This document shows positions 1 through 8,020 of a stretch of DNA of 42,731 nt, one piece after another; positions within the stretch are counted from its first letter, which is position 1, and each line of letters begins with the position of its first letter. The notes under the pieces were generated by a model. The model did no database searches and had not been told where the DNA came from. It saw nothing but the letters and a program-made list of their open reading frames with translations. This stretch comes from an uncultured Lentisphaeria bacterium. GTDB taxonomy: Bacteria > Verrucomicrobiota > Lentisphaeria > Victivallales > UBA1829. The stretch lies in the NCBI GenBank assembly GCA_905197955.1, contig CAJKAR010000037.1:1-42731 (forward strand), given 5' to 3'. The position numbers and the translations under genes are program-made.

Positions 1-8
1 GACCGCGA

Positions 9-53
9 CAAGGACACAGTCCTTGACCCGAGAAAAATGCTTGCGCATTTTTC
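9..53. other. Two small hairpins at window start
   Basis: A perfect 7-bp stem (9-15 with 19-25, loop ACA) is followed by a perfect 9-bp stem, GAAAAATGC at 32-40 with GCATTTTTC at 45-53 and loop TTGC. The second could end transcription of a gene lying before the window, but its T-run is inside the stem rather than after it. No coding sequence is supported in 1-272; the rest of that stretch is the repeat at 99-199 and the terminator at 211-248. Confidence 0.35.
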
Positions 54-98
54 CGCATAAAAATTTCCGCATTACCGTTTGATATGATATCAACAAAG

Positions 99-199
99 CA
101 GGAGCCTTTGTGTGAAACGCAAAGGCGTCAAAAGTTTAGGGAAAAAGGGGAGCGCGAGGGGAAAAGAACCGCTTTTCAAAGCGGTTTTTTCCTCTCGCA
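99..199 (+). repeat. 101-base structured repeat, copy 1
   Basis: Matches 15876-15976 over its full 101 bases without gaps. It contains a small hairpin (GCCTTTG 104-110 with CAAAGGC 120-126), a conserved single-stranded core (GTCAAAAGTTTAGGGAAA, 127-144), and a long near-perfect hairpin at 154-198 (GCGAGGGG outer arm, AACCGCTTT/AAAGCGGTT inner arm, 2-base tip). Changes between copies fall in the first loop, in the link between the hairpins, and at paired positions (see copy 2). It lies beyond the terminator of the minus-strand oad operon. It may be a dispersed intergenic element or a small RNA; no coding potential was seen. Confidence 0.8.
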
Positions 200-210
200 T
201 CACATTTATC

Positions 211-248
211 GGAAAATAAAAAAAGCGGAACCGTTTCCGGTTCCGCTT
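211..248 (-). terminator. Intrinsic terminator of the oad operon
   Basis: A perfect 11-bp stem, AAGCGGAACCG (223-233) with CGGTTCCGCTT (238-248), loop TTTC. Read on the minus strand it is followed by a T-rich run (the A-run at 215-224). It lies 24 bases past the oadB stop. Confidence 0.85.
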
Positions 249-272
249 CTGAAACATCGCAATGATAGAGGA

Positions 273-2141
273 TCAAAGTCCGCCGAGTGCCTTGAGGAGG
301 ACACCGGCTGCGACAGCCGATCCGATCACGCCCGCGACGTTCGGTCCCATGGCGTGCATGAGAAGGAAGTTCTGCGGATCGTATTCGAGTCCGACCTTGT
401 TGACGACTCGCGCCGCCATCGGGACAGCGGAAACACCAGCTGCACCGATCAGCGGATTCATCTTTTCCTTGGAGAAGAGGTTCAGGATCTTCGCAAGGAG
501 AATACCGCCCGCGGTACCGACGCAGAATGCAACGCAGCCGAGCACCAGAATACCCAGAGTCTGAACGCTGAGGAACTGGTCTGCGGAGAGCTTGGATCCG
601 ACCGAGAGACCGAGGAAGATCGTGACGATGTTGATCAAAGCATTCTGAGCCGTATCACTCAGACGATCCACCACACCGACTTCCTTCATGAAGTTACCGA
701 GCATCAGCATACCGATCAGCGGAGCTGCATCAGGCAGCAGGAATGCGCAGAGGAAGGTGATCAGGATCGGGAAGCAGACTTTTTCCAGTTTGGAAACGTT
801 TCTGAGCTGTTTCATCCGGATCAGGCGTTCGGATTTTGTCGTCATAGCCCGCATGATCGGGGGCTGGATGATGGGGACGAGGGCCATATAGGAGTAAGCC
901 GCCACCGCCACCGCTCCGAGCAGTTTCGGGGAAAGACGGGTGGTCAGGAAGATCGAGGTCGGGCCGTCAGCTCCGCCGATGATTCCAATGGATGCCGCAT
1001 CTTTGATATCGAAATCGATTCCGCATTTTGCGAGAACCAGTGCACCGATCAGCGCAAAGAAGATGCCGAGCTGCGCACCGCCGCCGAGAAGAGCGGTCTT
1101 CGGATTCGCGATCAGCGGACCGAAGTCGGTCATCGCACCAACACCCATGAAGATCAGCAGTGGGAACACGCCGGACTCAATACCGACATTGTAAACCATT
1201 CCCAGCAGTCCGTCCGGACCGGAAATTCCGGCGAGCGGGATGTTGGAGAGAATCGCACCGAATCCGATCGGCAGCAGGAGCAGCGGTTCGAACTCTTTGA
1301 AGACCGCCAGATAGAGCAGAACAAGAGCAACCAGCATCATCAGCACACGGCCGAGACCGAGAATCCAGGTCTGGCTGAAATTCGCACTGGTCTGCTGGAT
1401 AATATCATAGATACCTGTGCTGGTCCAGAGATCGTAGAACATCCGTCCGATGGTCGGCAGGGGTTTGAGTTTTTTGCCGTCCTGGGAGACCGAGTCGTGA
1501 ACGAGCAGTTCCGGCGCCATGTAGGCGAGGATTTCTCCCGGCTCGATTGTGCCGGACGCGATCAGCGCCGGGCTGAATTCGAGCGGAAGGAAATTGCCCA
1601 TGTTTTTGACTTTGGCTTTGCTTCGTCCGGGAATGTTGAGAACCATGATCTCGCGTCCCGGAGTGATTTTCTGGCGTTCCTGCATGGAGACCGAGTAGAT
1701 GGTCGCCGGCTTGTTGGTGTCCTTGTAGACCATTGCACAGCGGCCGTCGGGCAGTCTGTACCATTCGAAGACTTCATCCTCGTATTCGGGGAGGAAGTGC
1801 CATTTGGTCATGTCGATCTCGCCTTTTTTGTATTTGCCGATTCTGGGCAGGCTGGCGAGAGGAGTGCCGATTCCGTAGTCCGCATCCTTGGCGAGAACCG
1901 CTTTCGGATCGTAGGAGAGCTTGTTGCTCTTATCGGTTTTGTCGATTTTTCCTGCGGCGTTGACGACCGCGGCTTTAACGGCGGGGGCTTTCGCCTCCGC
2001 CTTTTCGATGACCTGAGCTTTGACGGTGTTTGTTTTTGTATCGGTCGTTACCGTGACCGTTTTTGCCGTCTGCGCGACTGCTGACGCGGTCAGCGCCAGA
2101 GCCGCGAGGGCGACTGCATAAGTTTTGATTTTAGAGAACAT
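273..2141 (-). CDS. oadB: Sodium-pumping decarboxylase beta subunit with secreted N-terminal extension
   Basis: Membrane subunit that couples decarboxylation of carboxybiotin to sodium export. The C-terminal part, about residues 235-622, is a typical OadB/GcdB/MmdB domain of many membrane segments with the family's GGADGPT stretch. Ahead of it sit about 230 extra residues: a signal-peptide-like start (to about residue 23, VAQ), a Lys/Ala/Val-rich linker, and a soluble region around 110-220 that I do not recognise. Usual family members have about 380-435 residues, so this is a fusion or lineage extension. The ATG follows the oadA stop by three bases, so the genes are translationally linked; a strong terminator lies downstream. 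The substrate is taken from the partner alpha subunit and is not proven. Confidence 0.93.
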   Translation of the reverse strand: MFSKIKTYAVALAALALTASAVAQTAKTVTVTTDTKTNTVKAQVIEKAEAKAPAVKAAVVNAAGKIDKTDKSNKLSYDPKAVLAKDADYGIGTPLASLPRIGKYKKGEIDMTKWHFLPEYEDEVFEWYRLPDGRCAMVYKDTNKPATIYSVSMQERQKITPGREIMVLNIPGRSKAKVKNMGNFLPLEFSPALIASGTIEPGEILAYMAPELLVHDSVSQDGKKLKPLPTIGRMFYDLWTSTGIYDIIQQTSANFSQTWILGLGRVLMMLVALVLLYLAVFKEFEPLLLLPIGFGAILSNIPLAGISGPDGLLGMVYNVGIESGVFPLLIFMGVGAMTDFGPLIANPKTALLGGGAQLGIFFALIGALVLAKCGIDFDIKDAASIGIIGGADGPTSIFLTTRLSPKLLGAVAVAAYSYMALVPIIQPPIMRAMTTKSERLIRMKQLRNVSKLEKVCFPILITFLCAFLLPDAAPLIGMLMLGNFMKEVGVVDRLSDTAQNALINIVTIFLGLSVGSKLSADQFLSVQTLGILVLGCVAFCVGTAGGILLAKILNLFSKEKMNPLIGAAGVSAVPMAARVVNKVGLEYDPQNFLLMHAMGPNVAGVIGSAVAAGVLLKALGGL

Positions 2142-2144
2142 GGA

Positions 2145-3971
2145 TTACTTCTCCTCGATGACGACGATGGCCTGGCCGGCAGTGATCACTTCTTTCGGGT
2201 TGACCAGGAATTCCACAACCGTTCCGGCTTTTTCCGCTTTGACGGGGGTTTCCATCTTCATGGCTTCGATGATCAGCAGTTCTTCGCCGGCTTCGACTTC
2301 ATCGCCCGGTTCCACGCAGGTGCGGATGACCGTACCCGGAAGCGGAGAGGTGACTTCATAGGTCTTGCCGGAAGCTGCGCCAGCCTGTTTCGGAGCAGCG
2401 GCTGCGGCGCCGGTTGCGACATTGACCTTGAAGGTCTTGCCGTCAACTGTGACCGTATCTGCGGAAACAACCTGAACGTTGAAGGACTTGCCGTCGACCG
2501 TGGCGGTATAGGCTGCGGGCAGCTTGCCTGCGGGAGCGGCTTTCTTTTCTTCGTTGTAACGGATTCCGAGCGGACGATCGCCCTTGAGATAGGCGAGTCC
2601 TTTGTCTCCGCAGGCAGCGATGATGAAGATGTTCTCATCGGTGACAGGGAGATTGTTTTTCTGCAGCGTTTCGGTTGCAGGTTTGATGCCGAGCGCAGGA
2701 TTTGCGTCGTTCAGTTCGACGACGGACTTTGTGGTCGGCTCAAGTCCGAGCTGCTCGGACGCCCATTTGACAACCTGCGGATCCGGAGCCACCGGAGTCT
2801 TTCCGAAGTAGCCGAGAACCATTTTGCCGTATCCTTTCGGATCGAGCTTCCAGGAGCCGTCGGCGTTCTTGCCCATGACGGCGTTGCGGAACGCCTGCTG
2901 GAAGTAGAACTGGGAGACCGGTGTGACGGAGGTGCCGAATCCGCCTTTGGCGACCACTTCGCGCATTTCGGCGATGCAGGCATCGTATTTGTCGAGGCAG
3001 TTGTTGTCGCGCATCATCTGGGTGTTGGCCGTGAGCGCTCCGCCAGGCATCGGGCTGAAGATGATTTCCGGGGAAACCTGCATGGATTCCGGCGGCATGA
3101 AGTAGTTCTTGAGGCACTCCTTGAAGATCTTCTCGACGCCGAGGATCCGTTCCGGATCGATGTCGAGCGTGTAATCGGTACCGCGGAGTCTCTGGTACAT
3201 GGTGAGGATATCGGCTTCGCAGGTTCCGCCGGAGAGGGGAACCATGGCAAGGTCGATGATATCGGCGCCGGCTTCGATCGCAGCCATGTTGCAGGAGACG
3301 GCCATTCCGGCGGTGTCATGCGTATGGAACTGGATTTCCTTGTCGTTGCCGATGAGGGCGCGCGCCATTTTGATGGTTTCATAGACGGTTGCCGGAGTGG
3401 AGGTGCCGGAAGCATCTTTGAAAGCGAGGCTGTCGAACGGGATGTCGCTGTCGAGGATCTCTTTCAGGCGATCGATGTAGAACTGCGGGGTGTGGGCATA
3501 GGGCTCATGCAGGTTCGGAGCAAGTCCCATCATGGTGACCGTGACCTGATGTTTGAGTCCGTGACGGGCAATGGCCTTTCCGGAGACATCAAGGTTGCGG
3601 ACGTCGTTGAGAGCATCGAAGTTGCGGATGGTGGTCATGCCGTGCTTTTTGAAGAGCTTGGCATGCAGGTCGATGATATCGCTGGGCTGGGAGGAGAGAC
3701 CGACCACGTTCACGCCGCGGGAGAGGGTCTGGAGATTGACGCCGGGGCCAACGGTTGCGCGCCATTTGTCCATCATTTCAAAGGCGTCTTCCTGGCAGTA
3801 GAAATAGAGGCTCTGGAAACGGGCGCCGCCGCCGATTTCAATGTGGTTGATGCCCGCTTTCACCGCAGCTTCAAGAGCGGGAAGAAAATCGTCGGTTTTG
3901 ACTCGGGCACCGAGGCATGACTGGAATCCGTCACGGAAAGAGCAGTCCATGAATTTGATTTTTTTTGGCAT
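2145..3971 (-). CDS. oadA: Biotin-dependent decarboxylase alpha subunit (oxaloacetate decarboxylase type)
   Basis: Carboxyltransferase that moves CO2 from a 2-oxo acid, probably oxaloacetate, to biotin on its own C-terminal domain. Order: DRE-TIM-type barrel (about 1-290) with an RDGFQS start, the candidate catalytic Lys185 (FKDASG) and the metal ligands His216/His218 (HTHD); conserved carboxylase region to about 460; an Ala-rich linker; and a biotinyl domain with EAMKMET, biotin on Lys572. At 608 residues it has family length. The barrel motifs differ somewhat from textbook OadA (KDASG for KDMAG, HTHDTAG for HSHATSG), so another 2-oxo acid, or use as pyruvate carboxylase subunit B, remains possible. 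Adjacent OadG and OadB favour the sodium pump. Start chosen for the AAAGGA ribosome site 8 bases upstream. Confidence 0.92.
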   Translation of the reverse strand: MPKKIKFMDCSFRDGFQSCLGARVKTDDFLPALEAAVKAGINHIEIGGGARFQSLYFYCQEDAFEMMDKWRATVGPGVNLQTLSRGVNVVGLSSQPSDIIDLHAKLFKKHGMTTIRNFDALNDVRNLDVSGKAIARHGLKHQVTVTMMGLAPNLHEPYAHTPQFYIDRLKEILDSDIPFDSLAFKDASGTSTPATVYETIKMARALIGNDKEIQFHTHDTAGMAVSCNMAAIEAGADIIDLAMVPLSGGTCEADILTMYQRLRGTDYTLDIDPERILGVEKIFKECLKNYFMPPESMQVSPEIIFSPMPGGALTANTQMMRDNNCLDKYDACIAEMREVVAKGGFGTSVTPVSQFYFQQAFRNAVMGKNADGSWKLDPKGYGKMVLGYFGKTPVAPDPQVVKWASEQLGLEPTTKSVVELNDANPALGIKPATETLQKNNLPVTDENIFIIAACGDKGLAYLKGDRPLGIRYNEEKKAAPAGKLPAAYTATVDGKSFNVQVVSADTVTVDGKTFKVNVATGAAAAAPKQAGAASGKTYEVTSPLPGTVIRTCVEPGDEVEAGEELLIIEAMKMETPVKAEKAGTVVEFLVNPKEVITAGQAIVVIEEK

Positions 3972-4004
3972 TCTGTCGTCCTTTCAAATATTGTAATTCG
4001 TGAT

Positions 4005-4241
4005 TTATTTGCCTGATTGATACGCCTGGAGCGCGGCTGCCGCGGCTGCGGCTTTCAGAGAATCGTCTCCGGCTTTTTTGGCCGCCGCTTTCTTTTTCGG
4101 GGCGGGTGCCGCCTTTTCGAGAACGCCGGCAAAGGGTGCCAGAACCTTCGCGAGGAGATTCATGAAGAAAATCATCACGACCAGGAACACCAGCACGGTA
4201 CCCATGCCGAGCACCATCAGTTTAATTCCATCCAAGATCAT
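4005..4241 (-). CDS. oadG: Decarboxylase sodium pump gamma subunit
   Basis: Small membrane subunit that holds the alpha and beta subunits together. The 78-residue protein has one N-terminal membrane segment (about 7-30, MVLGMGTVLVFLVVMIFFMN) followed by a Pro/Lys/Ala-rich cytoplasmic tail, the usual OadG layout. AAAGGAAG lies 7 bases before the ATG. The next gene, oadA, starts 33 bases on. Identification rests on size, topology and position, since gamma subunits are poorly conserved. Confidence 0.85.
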   Translation of the reverse strand: MILDGIKLMVLGMGTVLVFLVVMIFFMNLLAKVLAPFAGVLEKAAPAPKKKAAAKKAGDDSLKAAAAAAALQAYQSGK

Positions 4242-4289
4242 AACTTGCTTCCTTTGGTTGTTTGGTTGTTTGTTTTTCTGGGTGTATTT

Positions 4290-4328
4290 CGTCAGATGCC
4301 CGCGGCGGAGGGCCGTGGAGATCTGACG
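4290..4328. other. Hairpin between birA and oadG
   Basis: CGTCAGAT (4290-4297) pairs perfectly with ATCTGACG (4321-4328), and the GC-rich interior can form a second stem. It abuts the birA stop codon. No T-run follows on either strand, so it is not a standard terminator; it could adjust the level of the oad genes relative to birA or protect message ends. Confidence 0.4.
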
Positions 4329-5078
4329 TTACGCACCGGTCTGTCCGGGCAGAAGTTTGACATCCCCGCAGGCAAATTCGCGCAGGGTTCCGTTCTCCTC
4401 CTCGACTTGCAGCTTGCCGTCGTCCGAAATATCCTTGACTAGGGCTTCATAGACAGAGCCGTTCGGCGGCTGCAGCATGACACGCCGGCCTATGATCCGG
4501 TTTTCCCGTTTCCACAGGCCGAACAGACGTTCCCGATCATTAATCCCGATAATATAATACCAATTCAGGTAAACGGCTAGTTTTTCGGCTAAGATTTTTA
4601 AATTAATTTTGCATTTTGTCTGAGCAAAAAGGGAGGTTGCGGGCTGTCCGACCCGGTTCAGTTCCTCTTCCGGGAGATTTACATTGACACCGATTCCGCA
4701 GATGATTCCCGCCAGCGCACCTTTCCGGATCACACCTTCGCAGAGGACTCCGCTCAGCTTTCGACTGCCGATAAAAAGATCGTTCGGCCATTTGACATAC
4801 GCTCCGTGACCCGGAACCAAATCGTTCAGTACGGCGAGAACCGCCAGAGAGGAGACCATTGTTGCATGAAACGGTTCTCCGAAGAGGTCTTTCATGACAA
4901 AGGATGCATAAATATTGCCGCGCGGGGAGTGCCATTTGCGTCCGAGTCTGCCGTGTCCCGAACTCTGAGTTTCGGCGACAACCAGTGCTCCATCGTTCAG
5001 CGTATCAAAATGATCCGCCGCGTAGGTATTGGTGGAATCGACGCTTTCCAGGTAATGAATGTCTGTTTCCCGCTGCAT
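4329..5078 (-). CDS. birA: Biotin-protein ligase (no DNA-binding domain)
   Basis: Attaches biotin to acceptor lysines; the obvious local target is OadA Lys572. The 249-residue protein begins in the catalytic domain (IHYLESVDSTNTYAADH) and has the ligase signature SSGHGRLGRKW at residues 39-49, KWPND further on, and a small C-terminal domain. No helix-turn-helix precedes the catalytic domain, so it should not act as a biotin repressor. The frame extends upstream to 5207, but those 43 residues look unlike the family, so the start at 5078 is preferred. It lies 87 bases upstream of oadG in the same direction, probably one operon. birA beside a biotinylated pump is a sensible supply arrangement. 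Confidence 0.9.
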   Translation of the reverse strand: MQRETDIHYLESVDSTNTYAADHFDTLNDGALVVAETQSSGHGRLGRKWHSPRGNIYASFVMKDLFGEPFHATMVSSLAVLAVLNDLVPGHGAYVKWPNDLFIGSRKLSGVLCEGVIRKGALAGIICGIGVNVNLPEEELNRVGQPATSLFAQTKCKINLKILAEKLAVYLNWYYIIGINDRERLFGLWKRENRIIGRRVMLQPPNGSVYEALVKDISDDGKLQVEEENGTLREFACGDVKLLPGQTGA

Positions 5079-5255
5079 TTGTCGTTTCTTTTCGGAATCG
5101 TGTTTATGAAGAGATCCGGAACGGATTCCGATGGGTTCCGGGATCAGGATACCGGTGGAATGTTTGTGGAAAAAGTGTCTCCCGCACAGGGGAATGAACG
5201 GTTTCAACGGCTGACACGATCGGGAATCTCCTGCGGATCAGAGTTGAAACGGAGA

Positions 5256-5292
5256 GAAAAAAGCGGGATGCCGGAAGATCCGGCATTCCCGC
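5256..5292 (-). terminator. Intrinsic terminator of pckG
   Basis: A long stem, AGCGGGA-TGCCGGA (5261-5274) with TCCGGCA-T-TCCCGCT (5278-5292), one bulged base, loop of three. The A-run at 5256-5261 gives the T-run on the minus strand. It lies 20 bases after the pckG stop. Confidence 0.85.
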
Positions 5293-5311
5293 TTGTTGCC
5301 GCAATGCGGAA

Positions 5312-7150
5312 TTACTTTTCAAGGCGGGCTTCGAGAGCTTTGAGCTGTTCGGCGAGCTCTGCGGGAAGTCTGTCGAACTTCTTATAGTGCTCTTTGATCA
5401 TCTCAACTTCTTTCTTCCAGCCTTCTTTGTCGAAGTAGAGAAGCTCTTTCATATCGGCTTCGGTGACTTCGTTTTCGATGCCGGTGCGGTCGATGGCATC
5501 CAGGGTCGGCATATATCCGATCGGGGTTTCCACGGCCTTGCCTTCACCGTCGCAGCGTTCGAAGATCCATTTGAGAACGCGGCTGTTGTCGCCGAATCCG
5601 GGCCAGAGCCACTTGCCGTCGGCGGTCTTGCGGAACCAGTTGACGCAGAAGATCTTCGGCAGCTGGGCTCCCGGATGCTTTCCGATGTCGAGCCAGTGCT
5701 GGAAGTAGTCGCCCATGTTGTAGCCGCAGAACGGAAGCATGGCGAACGGGTCACGACGGACCGTTCCGGCTTTGACGTCGAGCGCCGCAGCGGTAACTTC
5801 GGATCCGACCGAGGAACCGATCATCACACCGTGCTCCCAGGAGAGTGCCTGGTAGACCAGCGGAAGGGTGGAGGGACGGCGTCCGCCGAAGAGGAATGCG
5901 TCGATCGGCACACCTGCAGGATCTTCCCAGTTGGCTGCGATCGCCGGGCAGTTCTTGGCGCGGGCGGAGAAGCGGGCGTTCGGATGAGCGGCCTTGACCG
6001 GTTTGCCATCGGCATCGGTCTGACCCATTTCCCAGACATTGCCCTTCCAGTCGATGAGCTTTTCGCCGGGTTCCAGCGGAACGTCAATGCCTTCCCACCA
6101 GATATCGCCGTTGGGACGCAGTGCGCAGTTCGTGAAGATGGTCTCTTTTCTGCAGGAGAGCATCGCGTTCTTGTTCGAGTGCATGGAGGTTCCAGGTGCA
6201 ACGCCGAAGAAGCCGTTTTCCGGGTTGATCGCGTAGAGTTTGCCATCCTTGCCGAATTTCATCCAGGCGATATCGTCGCCGATCGTCTCGACCTTCCAGC
6301 CGGGGATCGTCGGGATCAGCATCGCGAGGTTGGTCTTTCCGCAGGCGGACGGGAACGCGCCGGTGACGTATTTGACTTTGCCTTCCGGATTTGTGAGCTT
6401 GAGGATCAGCATGTGCTCCGCCATCCAGCCTTCTTCGCGGGCCTGGACAGAGGCAATACGCAGTGCAAGGCATTTCTTGCCGAGGATCGCGTTTCCGCCG
6501 TAACCGGAACCGAACGACCAGATCTCTTTCGTTTCGGGGAACTGCGCGATGTATTTCTTTTCCATCGGAGCGCACGGCCAGACGCCGTTGTCTTTGGCTC
6601 CGTTTTCCAGCGGCTTGCCGACCGAGTGAATGCAGGGAACGAATTCGCCGTCGGTGCCGAGGACATCAAGAACCGCGTCGCCGACGCGTGTCATGACGTG
6701 CATGTTGATTACAACGTAGGCGGAGTCGGTGATTTCCACGCCGATCTTGGCGATGTTCGAGCCGACAGGGCCCATCGAGAACGGAATCACATACATGGTT
6801 CTGCCATGCATGCAGCCCTTGTACAGAGCGGTCATTTCCGCTTTGAGTTTCTTGGGATCAATCCAGTGATTGGTCGGACCTGCGTCTTCCTCTTTTTCGG
6901 AAGCGATGAATGTACGGGCCTCGACGCGGGCAACGTCCGACGGATCACTGCGGAAAAGCACGCAGTCCGGACGGAGTTTGCTGTTGAGTCTGACCGCAAG
7001 GCCGGACTGAACCATTTCCTCGCAGAGACCGTAATATTCCGTGTTTGTTCCGTTGCACCAGTAGATGGCGTCAGGCTCGCAGAGGGCGGCCCATTCCTTC
7101 ACCCAGGCCACGAGTTTCGCGTGGTTCGGGGCAGCATTGATTTCTTTCAT
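5312..7150 (-). CDS. pckG: Phosphoenolpyruvate carboxykinase (GTP)
   Basis: Interconverts oxaloacetate + GTP and PEP + CO2 + GDP in the cytoplasm. At 612 residues it has the length of the GTP-type family. The phosphate-binding loop FPSACGKTN is at 266-274, with the reactive cysteine of this family at Cys270; the following GDDIAWMKFG and NPENGFFGVAPG stretches are also family hallmarks. It has its own promoter (7191-7219), a GGAGG ribosome site and its own terminator, so it is a single-gene unit next to birA-oad. In a fermenter the PEP-carboxylating direction is plausible and would feed the oad pump with oxaloacetate; that direction is inferred. Confidence 0.97.
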   Translation of the reverse strand: MKEINAAPNHAKLVAWVKEWAALCEPDAIYWCNGTNTEYYGLCEEMVQSGLAVRLNSKLRPDCVLFRSDPSDVARVEARTFIASEKEEDAGPTNHWIDPKKLKAEMTALYKGCMHGRTMYVIPFSMGPVGSNIAKIGVEITDSAYVVINMHVMTRVGDAVLDVLGTDGEFVPCIHSVGKPLENGAKDNGVWPCAPMEKKYIAQFPETKEIWSFGSGYGGNAILGKKCLALRIASVQAREEGWMAEHMLILKLTNPEGKVKYVTGAFPSACGKTNLAMLIPTIPGWKVETIGDDIAWMKFGKDGKLYAINPENGFFGVAPGTSMHSNKNAMLSCRKETIFTNCALRPNGDIWWEGIDVPLEPGEKLIDWKGNVWEMGQTDADGKPVKAAHPNARFSARAKNCPAIAANWEDPAGVPIDAFLFGGRRPSTLPLVYQALSWEHGVMIGSSVGSEVTAAALDVKAGTVRRDPFAMLPFCGYNMGDYFQHWLDIGKHPGAQLPKIFCVNWFRKTADGKWLWPGFGDNSRVLKWIFERCDGEGKAVETPIGYMPTLDAIDRTGIENEVTEADMKELLYFDKEGWKKEVEMIKEHYKKFDRLPAELAEQLKALEARLEK

Positions 7151-7190
7151 TCGTAACCTCCGGTTAGAGTTGTTTGTACCTTAAATACGT

Positions 7191-7219
7191 ACTATACAGC
7201 CGGAATGACTTTTTTTCAA
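7191..7219 (-). promoter_or_regulatory. Sigma-70-type promoter of pckG
   Basis: On the minus strand: -35 TTGAAA (7219-7214), 17-base spacer, -10 TATAGT (7196-7191), followed by GGAGG and the pckG ATG at 7150. Confidence 0.65.
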
Positions 7220-7406
7220 GTTCTTTCGCATTGGATGGATCCCTTTTCCTCTCTCTTGTGAAATATTTCACTCAAGCGGAAATCTCCTGGAAGACTCTCC
7301 CGCGTTTCCTTCCGGGGTGTCCTGGATCGCTTGGAAAAACGGACTCTTTTCCTCTTTTTCACAATCCGCCAAGACAGAAAAATCCATGAATTTTGCTTTC
7401 CGTGAC

Positions 7407-7434
7407 TTGATTAACATGGAATTGGATGTATGAT
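7407..7434 (+). promoter_or_regulatory. Likely promoter of folK
   Basis: TTGATT (7407-7412), 16-base spacer, TATGAT (7429-7434), then GGGAG and the folK ATG at 7465. Moderate match to the sigma-70 consensus. Confidence 0.5.
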
Positions 7435-7464
7435 CCGGAAAACATGAGATAGGGAGAAAAAAAC

Positions 7465-7950
7465 ATGACTGCCAATCCGGTACTGCTTTCCTTCGGCGGG
7501 AATCTCGGCAATGTGGAAGAGGCTTTTGATTCCGCGCTTTCAGAACTTGAGAAAAACGGATTTCACTCTGCCGTCTGTTCGCGAATCTACCGGAGCCCCG
7601 CGATGGGGTGTGAACCGGGTGCTCCGGAATTCCGCAACAGATCTGTTCTCGGAATCTGGGATTCTTCGCCTGAAGAACTGCTGGATCTGATTCAGAAAAT
7701 TGAAGTGAATGCGGGGCGTCCGGCGGATCATCCGCACTGGGTCTCCCGGCCGCTTGACATCGACATCCTGGTGATGGGGGAGCTGAAGATGAATACCGCC
7801 CGCCTGACGATTCCGCATCCGGAAATCGAAAAACGGGATTTCGTGGTTCTGCCTTCTGCGGAAATCGCTCCGGAGCTGGTGATCCCCGGTCTCGGAAAAA
7901 CCTTTGCACGCCTCGCCGGAGAAATGAACGCTTCCCTTCCCTGCGACTGA
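7465..7950 (+). CDS. folK: 2-amino-4-hydroxy-6-hydroxymethyldihydropteridine pyrophosphokinase
   Basis: Transfers pyrophosphate from ATP to the pterin alcohol in folate synthesis. The 161 residues match the family: N-terminal LLSFGGNLGN, a middle region with RPADHPHW, and the signature RPLDIDIL at 95-102, where Asp98 and Asp100 bind magnesium. No other folate gene is adjacent; it stands alone between minus-strand units. GGGAG lies a few bases before the ATG. Confidence 0.95.
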   Translation: MTANPVLLSFGGNLGNVEEAFDSALSELEKNGFHSAVCSRIYRSPAMGCEPGAPEFRNRSVLGIWDSSPEELLDLIQKIEVNAGRPADHPHWVSRPLDIDILVMGELKMNTARLTIPHPEIEKRDFVVLPSAEIAPELVIPGLGKTFARLAGEMNASLPCD

Positions 7951-7972
7951 TTTGATGGGGAAGATTCTATGC

Positions 7973-8002
7973 AAAAAAATGGACGGCTCCGAAAAGCCGT
8001 CC
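7973..8002 (-). terminator. Intrinsic terminator of the 8.0-9.2 kb pair
   Basis: GGACGGCT (7981-7988) pairs with AGCCGTCC (7995-8002), loop of six. The A-run at 7973-7979 is a T-run on the minus strand. It lies 18 bases after the stop of the 157-residue gene. Confidence 0.85.
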
Positions 8003-8020
8003 CGGGGGGATGAGTCGTGT

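Noticed and set aside
84..2084. A 666-codon open frame antisense to oadB
   Set aside because: Its translation is rich in Arg/His/Asp/Glu runs with no domain; it is a by-product of the codon use of oadB on the other strand.
5387..7156. A 589-codon open frame antisense to pckG
   Set aside because: Mirror of a highly biased gene; no ribosome site or family resemblance, and pckG is unmistakable.
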